Positions 7,436 through 14,653 of a stretch of DNA of 64,000 nt are shown here, in pieces; the stretch's first letter is position 1, and each line of letters begins with the position of its first letter. Below the pieces are notes generated by a model. It was not told the DNA's origin, searched no databases, and worked only from the letters and a program-made list of their open reading frames with translations. Location of the stretch: positions 186,001 through 250,000 of the forward strand of contig NZ_SJKD01000010.1 in NCBI RefSeq assembly GCF_004331485.1, read 5' to 3'. Both the position numbers and the translations under genes were made by a program. This DNA comes from Kribbella capetownensis. GTDB lineage: Bacteria > Actinomycetota > Actinomycetes > Propionibacteriales > Kribbellaceae.

Positions 7436-8113
7436 GTGACGGGAGTGTGTCCGGAGACGAGGTCGGTCGCGCCCTATGTGCTGGGTGCGCTGGATCCGGC
7501 GGAGCAGGCCGAGATGGAGTGGCACCTCACGAGCTGTGAGATCTGCCGTCAGGAGCTGATCGAGGTGGCCCACCTGCCCGGACTCATGCACAGACTTTCG
7601 CTGGAGGACGTCACTCAGAGGACGTCTGTAGGCAACAGGCAAGGATCCGAGGTAGCAAGCCTGTTGCCCGAGGCCACTACTGTCGATGCTTCAGCCGTGC
7701 ATCGCCGGCCCCGGTCGCATCTGCTGGTGTTGGCGATGATCATCGTCCTGGTGTTGGCAACGGGCGGCGTGGCAAGCGCGGAGCTCTGGACCCACCAGCC
7801 ATCACCGGGGGTCCTGGCCTGGACGTCGACGGACGCGGTCGGCGGAATCGACACGGTCGCACGCCTTGCCGATCGGTCGTGGGGCACAGACATCCGGCTG
7901 TGGATGGAGGATCTGCCACCGGGGCTGACGTGTCGCTTGATTGTGTATCCGCGGGCCGGCGGTGCTGAGCCGGCGGGCGGGTGGTCGACCAACTACGAGG
8001 CGCGCCTGATGATCACCGGCAGTACGTCGATCCCGCTGCCGCAGATCGATCGGATCGACGTCGTCCGATCCGACAAGACAGTGCTGGCCACCCTGACCAG
8101 CACCACCCGATGA
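7436..8113 (+). CDS. Zinc-finger anti-sigma factor without an adjacent sigma gene
   Basis: A 225-residue protein with an N-terminal anti-sigma zinc finger (His30-x3-Cys34-x2-Cys37), one transmembrane helix at about 95-115 and an extracytoplasmic domain. The outer domain (GVLAWTSTDAVGGIDT ... SWGTDI ... VVRSDKTVLATLT) is clearly homologous to that of the anti-sigma factor at 10014-10658, so the two are paralogues on opposite sides of the CopC-CopD gene. No sigma gene is next to this copy; it may act on the sigma encoded at 10655-11191. GTG 7436 is chosen; the downstream gene follows after 16 bp. Confidence 0.82.
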   Translation: MTGVCPETRSVAPYVLGALDPAEQAEMEWHLTSCEICRQELIEVAHLPGLMHRLSLEDVTQRTSVGNRQGSEVASLLPEATTVDASAVHRRPRSHLLVLAMIIVLVLATGGVASAELWTHQPSPGVLAWTSTDAVGGIDTVARLADRSWGTDIRLWMEDLPPGLTCRLIVYPRAGGAEPAGGWSTNYEARLMITGSTSIPLPQIDRIDVVRSDKTVLATLTSTTR

Positions 8114-8129
8114 GACAGGACGCGACGTT

Positions 8130-10010
8130 TTGAGCAGGCGGCGATGGGCCCTGGTCGCATGCGTGGTGCCGGTCCTGCTGTTCGCCACGGCATCACCGGC
8201 AAGTGCGCACCCGACGTTGCTGAGTACGACGCCGGCAGCGGGCTACTCGGTCGCTTCCACGCCTTCCGCGATCACGATGGTGTTCGATGAACCGGTCAGC
8301 GTTGCGCCGCACGGCGTACGGGTTGATGACGGCAGCGGGCACGCTGTCGGCACGTCCGACGTGGCCAGCGAGCAAGGCGGACGTCGAGTCGTCGTCAACA
8401 CCCTGGAAGCTCTGCGTGCGGGCAGGTACGTGGTCCATTGGGAGGTCACCGCGCAGGACGGTGATGTGGTGGCCGCCGACTTCGATTTCGCTGTCGGAAC
8501 CGCAGCGGTCGAGCTGAGCGGAGCGGAGAGCGGCAGTTCGTCCGGATTCCCGCTGATCGCGTTGCTGCGTTGGTTGTTCGTCCTCAGTCTGATCGCTCTG
8601 CTGGGTGGAGCTGTCGGGGAACGGATCGTCCACCGCGCGGTGCCCGCGGCGACCCGCCCGCGCTCGCTGGTGCGAGTCTCGGGAGCCGTTGGTTCACTGG
8701 CGGCAGCCTCGCTGCTCGTGTACGTCGTTGTCGCGACCGGTGGGTTCGGCCGCGCCGGGATTCTCCTTGCTGTCGAGGCCGCCGGTCTCGCAGTGCCGGC
8801 AGTGCTCGGTCAGCGCATGCGTTGGTGGATGGTTGCGACCACGGCGCTGGTGGTGATTCCGGTCGAAGCCCTGCGCAACCACCTCGGGAGTCAACACGGT
8901 GTCACTGGTGCGCTGGTCGTCGCCATCCACCTGGTGGCTCTCAGCGTCTGGCTGGGGGTGCTGTTCCATCTACTCCGAGTGGCCAGGGCCAACGCGGGTG
9001 GTGCCTCGGTACGGCGAGCCTTCACGACGTACTCCCGGTTCGCCGTGGTCCTCTTCTTCGTTGTTGCAGTCTCCGGTTCCGTCGGTGCGTTGATGGTGGT
9101 GCCGAGTCTCGGGACGCTCAGCAGTACGGCGTACGGGCGGACGCTGCTCGCAAAGGTCGGCCTGGTCACGGCGGTTGCGGTCCTGGCCTGGCGGGTACGG
9201 CGGCGGTTGCTCTCAGCAACTGGATCCTTCGTCACCCGGCTGGTGCGCGTCGAAATCGTGGTTCTGGTGGTGGTCCTGGCCGCGAGCGCCGTACTCATAT
9301 CGCTGCCTTCCCCGGAGCCGGCTACTGCGGACCTGGGCTATCCCACGCAGGCCGCTGGGCCGGTGATTCGGTTGGGAGGCCTGGCCGGACAGATCGCCGT
9401 CGGCATCGCAGCCAGCGAGAACCAGCTGGAGGTGCGGCTCCACACGCCGGATGGCGATACCGACACGAACGACGCCAAGCCGCCGGCGTTCCACCTGGCA
9501 GCGAAGCTCAGCGGCCGGGGCGAGGCTGTCAACCTTCAGCCGTGTGGTCGTGGATGCTTCGTCGGCCCAGTGTCGTGGACCGCAGGGCTCGAACACGTCG
9601 AAGTGCGTGTCGACGCGACGGGGTGGCACGGCGGCATCATCAGCTTCCCGATTCGCTGGGCGCCACACCTGTCGCGTGATGCCCTGCCGCGCGTGCGCAA
9701 CGTCATGCTTGCGCAGAAGACCTTCCGGGTCGTCGAATCGATCACCAGTGATACCACCGCTCCGACGCCGGCGGCGCAGTCGGTGACCATCGATGGACCG
9801 GAGTTCATCGACGGCGATCCGTACGCCGGTCCGCCGGACCCGGACGTAGTCGTCGAGCCTCGGCCCGGCGGGCACCACCTACTCACCTTCGGCCTGCCCG
9901 CTGAAGGCATCCAGGTCGAGCTCGAGGTCGACGCGTCGTACCGGATCGTCCACGAGACCTTGGCAGCCCCGAATCACCTGGCGACACGAACCTTCAAGTA
10001 CTCGCGCTAG
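8130..10010 (+). CDS. CopC-CopD fusion protein (copper-handling membrane protein)
   Basis: A 626-residue protein: signal peptide (1-26, ending SPASA), a CopC-like beta-barrel domain (27-122) beginning with the His27-Pro-Thr-Leu copper-ligand segment, about eight transmembrane helices of the CopD type (145-385), and a 230-residue C-terminal extracytoplasmic domain. CopC-CopD fusions such as YcnJ import or buffer periplasmic copper. The usual DGHxV motif near the end of CopC reads DGDVV here, so one Cu(II) ligand seems lost. Start is TTG 8130 with AGGA at 8117-8120. Probably co-transcribed with the anti-sigma gene upstream. Confidence 0.86.
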   Translation: MSRRRWALVACVVPVLLFATASPASAHPTLLSTTPAAGYSVASTPSAITMVFDEPVSVAPHGVRVDDGSGHAVGTSDVASEQGGRRVVVNTLEALRAGRYVVHWEVTAQDGDVVAADFDFAVGTAAVELSGAESGSSSGFPLIALLRWLFVLSLIALLGGAVGERIVHRAVPAATRPRSLVRVSGAVGSLAAASLLVYVVVATGGFGRAGILLAVEAAGLAVPAVLGQRMRWWMVATTALVVIPVEALRNHLGSQHGVTGALVVAIHLVALSVWLGVLFHLLRVARANAGGASVRRAFTTYSRFAVVLFFVVAVSGSVGALMVVPSLGTLSSTAYGRTLLAKVGLVTAVAVLAWRVRRRLLSATGSFVTRLVRVEIVVLVVVLAASAVLISLPSPEPATADLGYPTQAAGPVIRLGGLAGQIAVGIAASENQLEVRLHTPDGDTDTNDAKPPAFHLAAKLSGRGEAVNLQPCGRGCFVGPVSWTAGLEHVEVRVDATGWHGGIISFPIRWAPHLSRDALPRVRNVMLAQKTFRVVESITSDTTAPTPAAQSVTIDGPEFIDGDPYAGPPDPDVVVEPRPGGHHLLTFGLPAEGIQVELEVDASYRIVHETLAAPNHLATRTFKYSR

Positions 10011-10013
10011 TTG

Positions 10014-10658
10014 TCATCGTGTCGCGTCCGTCAGCGATGCAAGGACGGTCTGGTCGGCTGTGACGACGTCAACGCGAGCGATGTCCGACAGGGGGAACGA
10101 TGAGCTGGCAGGGACATCTGCTTCCCGGATGGAGGTGGTTGTGGTCCACCAACCGGTGACCTCCGACTGCCCGCTGCGGGTATGGATCACCAGCATGCAC
10201 CGTCGGCCGGGGACAAGGTCGTTCATGTGGACCTGAATGTCTGTTCCCCAGCTACGGCTGCTCAGCTCCACCCGCGTGTCGATCCCACCCACGCCATCTG
10301 TCGCCGACCAGGTGACACCGCCTCGGGCTTGCGACGGAGACTCAGGTAGCTGGCGACCGATCAGGCCGCCGGACACCAGCAAGACCACGGCGGCTGCTGC
10401 GGCGAGAAGCGTCCGCCGACGACGCCTGACCGACGATCGTTGCCGGTCGAGCTCCGGATCGGGGTCGTCGTCGAACCGCAGCGCGGTGACATCCTCCAGC
10501 GTGAGAGTGTGCAGCACCCCTGGCAGATGGGCAAACTGCTCGACGGCCTCCCGGCACTGCACGCAGTCGTGGATGTGCTGCTCCATCGCGAGGCGTTCGT
10601 CGCCATCGAGACCCCCGAGCACGTAGAGGCCGACCGCGTCGGCTTGCGGACACGTCAT
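10014..10658 (-). CDS. Zinc-finger anti-sigma factor, partner of the ECF sigma at 10655-11191
   Basis: A 214-residue protein with the anti-sigma zinc finger His28-x3-Cys32-x2-Cys35, one transmembrane helix at about 88-108, and an outer domain matching that of the gene at 7436 (GVTWSATDGVGGIDT ... SRSWGTDI ... VVTADQTVLASLTDATR). Its ATG overlaps the sigma stop codon (ATGA), a strong sign of translational coupling and of sigma/anti-sigma partnership. It sits tail to tail with the CopC-CopD gene with 3 bp between stops. The signal released by or sensed through the outer domain is unknown. Confidence 0.88.
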   Translation of the reverse strand: MTCPQADAVGLYVLGGLDGDERLAMEQHIHDCVQCREAVEQFAHLPGVLHTLTLEDVTALRFDDDPDPELDRQRSSVRRRRRTLLAAAAAVVLLVSGGLIGRQLPESPSQARGGVTWSATDGVGGIDTRVELSSRSWGTDIQVHMNDLVPGRRCMLVIHTRSGQSEVTGWWTTTTSIREADVPASSSFPLSDIARVDVVTADQTVLASLTDATR

Positions 10659-11191
10659 GAGCCGGTCACTCCTCGCTCCTCCAGAGCCGCTCGCAGCGCC
10701 TGCAGCGCATAGTAGCTTCGCGATTTCACTGTCCCGATCGGAATACCGAGCTGGGCGGCCGCCTCGGACGCGGTCCGCCGTCGGTAGAACAGTTCGATGA
10801 TCACCTGGCGGTGGTCCCGGCTGAGTCCCCTCAGCACCTCTGCGACCTGCCAGGCCTGCAGAACCCGGTCGATGTCGTCGTTGTCCGCCACGAACTCCCG
10901 CTCCGCGATCGGTACCTCGGCCGGTCGCGCCGTACGTCGCCGGTGACCGGAGATCACGAGGTTCCGCGCGACCGTGAACAGCCAAGGACCTGCTCGATCC
11001 GGGTCAAGCGCAGGCGCATTCCGCCAGGCGCGCATCATGGTCTCCTGGACGACATCTTCGGCGTACTGACGGTCGCCGCTCACTGACCGCAGGACATAGC
11101 CCAGCAGTGGCCCGCGATATCGGTCGTACAGCACCTCGAGGTCCGCTTCGCTCCCGGATCCAGCATCCGTCGACACGTGTCTACTACGCAT
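10655..11191 (-). CDS. ECF RNA polymerase sigma factor
   Basis: A 178-residue sigma-70 factor with region 2 (YDRYRGPLLGYVLR then AEDVVQETMMRAWRN) and region 4 (LSRDHRQVIIELFYRRRTASEAAAQLGIPIGTVKSR). It belongs to the ECF type that is paired with zinc-finger anti-sigma factors, as in SigK/SigL-like systems. ATG 11191 has GAGGA five bases upstream. It is the third gene of a minus-strand operon: lipoprotein, cytochrome b, sigma, anti-sigma. That context points to regulation by redox or metal status at the membrane, which is an inference. Confidence 0.9.
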   Translation of the reverse strand: MRSRHVSTDAGSGSEADLEVLYDRYRGPLLGYVLRSVSGDRQYAEDVVQETMMRAWRNAPALDPDRAGPWLFTVARNLVISGHRRRTARPAEVPIAEREFVADNDDIDRVLQAWQVAEVLRGLSRDHRQVIIELFYRRRTASEAAAQLGIPIGTVKSRSYYALQALRAALEERGVTGS

Positions 11192-11207
11192 CCCGTCCTC
11201 GGATGGT

Positions 11208-11909
11208 TCAGTCCGGACTGTCGCCCTCGGCCCGCGCAGGCTGCTTGTCGTCCTCGGCGAGCCGCCGGTCGAGCCAGCCCGGCCACACCCGGCGGGCTGT
11301 GTCGACCCGGAGCCGGCCGCCCAGATGCATGGCGCGGGCGACACCGCGGTACCCGGGCAGGAGACCGGCCGCGATCAGGATGTGTCCGGCCAGCACCGGG
11401 GTGATGAGGTAGGTGGCCCAGCGGTGCACGCGTTGCAACCAGACGAATCCCGGGCCGCCAACCACCATCGTGAGGCCGACGCCGCTGGCAACCAGGGCAG
11501 CGAGCAAGGTCACCAGGACGAGGTTGGCGACCCGCTGTCCGGGATCGAAATGACCGCGGTGGTGGGAGAACCGGCCGGTGACGACGGCGACGGGCCAGCG
11601 GATGAACCACCGGAGGTCGCCCTTGTCGACGCGCACCGACTCCACCACGAAGGTCCGCGCGGCGCGTGCGCCGAGGGTGATCGCCACGGCCGTGAGGCCG
11701 GTGAGCACCCAGCCGGCGTAGGTGTGCAGCGTGACGTCGGCGGCGCCGGTGAGCCGGGCGGCCGGGCTCGGTTCGCCCTCGCGTCCGGTCAGCAGCCACC
11801 AGCCTGTCCCCAGCAGTGCGAGCACGGTGATGTAGACGGCCGCGTGGTACCACCGGGTCCGTCGGGTGTACCGCTCGACCGTCCGCACCCGGTGCTTCGT
11901 CATCGCCAT
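11208..11909 (-). CDS. Membrane cytochrome b (formate-dehydrogenase-gamma/cytochrome b561 type)
   Basis: A 233-residue four-helix membrane protein with the His residues expected to ligate b haems: WYHAA (His22), LHTYAGW (His62), VHRWATY (His162) and GHILIA (His176). The fold matches prokaryotic cytochrome b561 and the gamma subunits of formate dehydrogenase, which pass electrons between quinone and an extracytoplasmic partner. No partner oxidoreductase subunit is nearby; the neighbour at 11914 is a lipoprotein that could be the partner. The stop is 16 bp upstream of the sigma gene, so the two are probably co-transcribed. Confidence 0.85.
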   Translation of the reverse strand: MAMTKHRVRTVERYTRRTRWYHAAVYITVLALLGTGWWLLTGREGEPSPAARLTGAADVTLHTYAGWVLTGLTAVAITLGARAARTFVVESVRVDKGDLRWFIRWPVAVVTGRFSHHRGHFDPGQRVANLVLVTLLAALVASGVGLTMVVGGPGFVWLQRVHRWATYLITPVLAGHILIAAGLLPGYRGVARAMHLGGRLRVDTARRVWPGWLDRRLAEDDKQPARAEGDSPD

Positions 11910-11913
11910 GGCG

Positions 11914-12429
11914 TCAGTAGTCGTACGGGTCCTGGGAGCTGGTTTCGGGCTCCGAGGGTGCGGTGGTCGTCGGTGCAGCGCCGGTTCCGGTCCCGACCTT
12001 GATGGTCATCTCCGTGTCCACCCCTGCCGCCGAGTGGTTGGCGTTGCGAAGCGAGACGTGGATCGTGTGCGTACCAGGGGAAACCCCCAATGGCTTGCCG
12101 GACAAGGTCGCCTTCTGCCCGCTGGTGATTTGCGCGGTGTCCGACTCGACGACCAGGTAGTCGTTCGCGTGGTTGTCGAGCCACAGGTGCACGTGGTGCT
12201 TGCCGGACTCGGTCGGTCCCAGCGGCACGCCCGCGTCGACCTTCACCGTGAACGGAAGGGTGACGGTGGCGTCCTTCGCCGGCTCGGCGATCGAGAGCGA
12301 CATTCCGCCCGCATCCCCCGATTCGTCGTTGCCTCCGCACGCGACCAGCACCGCCGGTGCCAGCAGTGCGGCAGTTGCCGCCGCGGCGCGGATGCGGCGA
12401 CCGGTGAACTCTGTCTTCCTGTCGAACAT
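11914..12429 (-). CDS. Secreted lipoprotein with a DUF4399-like beta domain
   Basis: A 171-residue lipoprotein: signal peptide with lipobox LVAC (Cys31), then a beta-sandwich domain (45-150) with GKHHVHLWLDN and PGTHTIHVSLRNANH, and a Thr/Pro/Ser-rich tail. The conserved His residues resemble DUF4399 and copper-chaperone-like domains such as those that follow PCuAC or CopC, so metal binding is possible but not shown. ATG 12429 has GAGGGAG upstream. First gene of the operon with cytochrome b, sigma and anti-sigma, 4 bp from the next gene. Confidence 0.75.
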   Translation of the reverse strand: MFDRKTEFTGRRIRAAAATAALLAPAVLVACGGNDESGDAGGMSLSIAEPAKDATVTLPFTVKVDAGVPLGPTESGKHHVHLWLDNHANDYLVVESDTAQITSGQKATLSGKPLGVSPGTHTIHVSLRNANHSAAGVDTEMTIKVGTGTGAAPTTTAPSEPETSSQDPYDY

Positions 12430-12533
12430 TCTCAGCTCCCTCGAACGGCTTCTTGCGGTACTACGGGTCCAGTACGCCGAACGGATCTCGTTTCGAGAGA
12501 GCCAATCGGGGGTCCCGCCGCGTAATACCCGCC

Positions 12534-13091
12534 ATGGGAGTGAGCGACGAGGCGCTGCTCGCCGGCATGGCGGCTGGAGATCCGCAGGCGGCGACAACAT
12601 TCGTACGGCGCTACCAGTCGCGGGTGTATGGCTTGGCGGCCGCGATCGTGGGCCGGTCGGCCACCGCGGACGATGTGGCCCAGGAGGCATTCGTACGGGC
12701 GTGGAGATTCGCCGGCGGTTACGACGCCCGGCGAGGAAGTGTCCTGTCGTGGCTGCTGACCATCGCTCGCAACGCGGCGATCGACACGATCCGGCTGCGT
12801 CGGGACCAGCCGTACGACCCGGACATTCTGCTGACGGTGCTGTCGGCCGATGAGGCGTCGGACGACCGCCAGATCGAACAGCTCGCCGACACCGACCAGA
12901 TGCGCACCGCGCTGCGGGGCTTGCCACGGGAACAGGCCGCGGCCGTGGTGCTGGCCACGTTCTACGGCTTCAGCGCCAGGGAGATCGCCGAGCGGGAGCG
13001 AGTGCCGCTGGGCACCGCCAAGACCAGGATTCGGCTCGGCCTCGCCCGGCTGCGCGACCATTTCGAGGTGAGCGATGACAAGACCGCATGA
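12534..13091 (+). CDS. ECF RNA polymerase sigma factor
   Basis: A 185-residue sigma-70 factor with region 2 (SATADDVAQEAFVRAWRF, then SVLSWLLTIARNAAID) and region 4 (LPREQAAAVVLATFYGFSAREIAERERVPLGTAKTR). It resembles the SigK/RpoE-like group that works with an RskA/zinc-finger anti-sigma. The start is uncertain: ATG 12534 or GTG 12540; upstream in-frame ATG 12453 would cross the divergent promoter region. It overlaps the next gene, a zinc-finger anti-sigma, by 17 bp. Divergent from the lipoprotein operon, whose own sigma is different. Confidence 0.88.
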   Translation: MGVSDEALLAGMAAGDPQAATTFVRRYQSRVYGLAAAIVGRSATADDVAQEAFVRAWRFAGGYDARRGSVLSWLLTIARNAAIDTIRLRRDQPYDPDILLTVLSADEASDDRQIEQLADTDQMRTALRGLPREQAAAVVLATFYGFSAREIAERERVPLGTAKTRIRLGLARLRDHFEVSDDKTA

Positions 13092-13779
13092 TTGCCCGGC
13101 GATGCGGTCGCTGCTCGCCGAACTGGCCACGGGTGCGGCCTCGGGACACGAACGCGCCTGGGTGCTCGGCCATGTCACCGGTTGTCCGGCGTGCCGAGCG
13201 GAACTGGATGAGTTGGCGAAGGTTGCGGACGGCCTGCTGATGCTCGCACCGCCGGCGGAGCCGCCGCCGGAGTTCGAGAGCGCAGTACTGAAGCGTCTGG
13301 GCATGGCGGGATCGCGAACCGTCGGCCGCCGGTACTCGCGCCGGATGATGCTCGCCGTCGGTGGAATGGCGGCCGCCCTGCTGCTCGTTTCCGGCGGAAG
13401 CGCCACAGTCGTTTACCAGCAGGGAGAAACGGACCGCGCGCTGGCCGACCAGTACCGGCAGACCTTGTCGATCGCCAACGGCCGCTACCTCAAGGCCGCG
13501 CGGCTGACCACGCCGTCCGGCGCGCAGTCCGGCACGGTCTTCCTCTACCAGGGAAGCCCGTCCTGGCTGCTGGTCAGTATCTCGTCCGCACCGACGGACG
13601 GCCGGTACGAGATCCACGTCCGGGACCGCGGCGGCGTACTGCGCACGATCGGTGCCTGCCAGGTGAAAGACCACGCCGGCACCACCGGATACCAGCTCGA
13701 CATCGCGGTGGCACACGTCGCCGAGATACAACTCACCCAAAACAGCCAAACGCCCCTGACAGCAACCCTCCCCAACTAA
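13075..13779 (+). CDS. Zinc-finger anti-sigma factor (RskA-like outer domain)
   Basis: A 234-residue protein with the anti-sigma zinc finger His33-x3-Cys37-x2-Cys40, one transmembrane helix at about 91-110, and an outer domain ending in a GRYEIHVRDRGGVLRTIGAC segment like the anti-sigma-K (RskA) C-terminal domain. It overlaps the sigma gene upstream by 17 bp and is surely its partner. It is not closely similar to the two anti-sigma factors beside the CopC-CopD gene, so it is a separate switch. Confidence 0.87.
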   Translation: MTRPHDCPAMRSLLAELATGAASGHERAWVLGHVTGCPACRAELDELAKVADGLLMLAPPAEPPPEFESAVLKRLGMAGSRTVGRRYSRRMMLAVGGMAAALLLVSGGSATVVYQQGETDRALADQYRQTLSIANGRYLKAARLTTPSGAQSGTVFLYQGSPSWLLVSISSAPTDGRYEIHVRDRGGVLRTIGACQVKDHAGTTGYQLDIAVAHVAEIQLTQNSQTPLTATLPN

Positions 13780-13910
13780 CCAAGCCCAGTCATCGAGAGG
13801 TCGAGATCCTGGAACAGTTGAACCGCTTGGCGGCGTGGCGCGTAATTGCCACTGGCCCGACGGTTGCCCAATCCGGCGGCCGCGGAGTCAGTCATTGGAA
13901 GGAGTCTTGG

Positions 13911-14603
13911 ATGATTTTGACAGCGCGGGTGTGGCGAGGTTTTGGCGCGGTTCTGCTGCTGGCGGCGGGTGGATTCGCGGGCGCCGCACCGGCTGCGTTG
14001 GCCACGCCAACGGATACCACACCACCAACGGCGCCAGCGAACCTGCACGCGGTGAGCATCACCGACACGGACATCGTGCTGGCCTGGGACAAGTCGACGG
14101 ACAGCAGCGGGTCCGTGAGCTATGCCCTGTTCTTCGACGACAACCCCACCCCCTTCTGGGTCAGCGGAACCCAGTTCGACGTGCACGCGAATGTGGCGAT
14201 CGGCATGATTCCGGGTACTACACACACGTTCCAGGTGCGCGCTGAGGATTCCTCGGGCAACGCCTCCTTCAGCAACAGGCTGACGACCTCGTTCGCGCCC
14301 GGCGACGACACGGCGCCGACGGCGCCGAGCAATCTGCATGTGGTGAGCAACAACTCGAACGGAATCGTGCTGGCCTGGGATCCCTCCATCGACGAGTCCG
14401 ATGTCATCTACTTCGTCGACGGGGCGCCGTGCTCGCCGCACCACGCCGGCAGCGCAACGACACTGCTCATAGGATCCCTCGCCACGGACCCGGTGTGCGG
14501 TATCAGCGCCGGTTTCACCTACACCTTCTCGGTCCGGGCACAGGACGCCATCGGCTTCAACTCCCCGTCCAGTGACACCATCAGCGTCTTCTTCAACGGC
14601 TGA
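13911..14603 (+). CDS. Secreted protein with two fibronectin type III domains
   Basis: A 230-residue protein with a signal peptide (1-31, ending AALA) followed by two FN3 repeats (about 38-125 and 132-228), each opening with the bacterial FN3 signature PTAPxNLHxVS...IVLAWD. FN3 modules usually sit between catalytic and carbohydrate-binding modules of secreted glycosidases; here they stand alone with no enzyme domain. GGAAGGAG at 13897-13904 fixes the start at ATG 13911. It faces the secreted GH43 gene, with 34 bp between the stops, which may hint at a common extracellular role. Confidence 0.8.
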   Translation: MILTARVWRGFGAVLLLAAGGFAGAAPAALATPTDTTPPTAPANLHAVSITDTDIVLAWDKSTDSSGSVSYALFFDDNPTPFWVSGTQFDVHANVAIGMIPGTTHTFQVRAEDSSGNASFSNRLTTSFAPGDDTAPTAPSNLHVVSNNSNGIVLAWDPSIDESDVIYFVDGAPCSPHHAGSATTLLIGSLATDPVCGISAGFTYTFSVRAQDAIGFNSPSSDTISVFFNG

Positions 14604-14616
14604 GAGCTCTTCAGCG

Positions 14617-14653
14617 ACCGCCCATCGGAGGAGGCTTCTACGAGGTGGGCGGT
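14617..14653. terminator. Inverted repeat between convergent genes, possible terminator
   Basis: ACCGCCCA at 14617-14624 and TGGGCGGT at 14646-14653 form 8-bp arms around a 21-base loop between the ends of the FN3 and GH43 genes; the right arm lies inside the last codons of GH43. There is no T-run, so termination activity is a guess. Confidence 0.35.
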
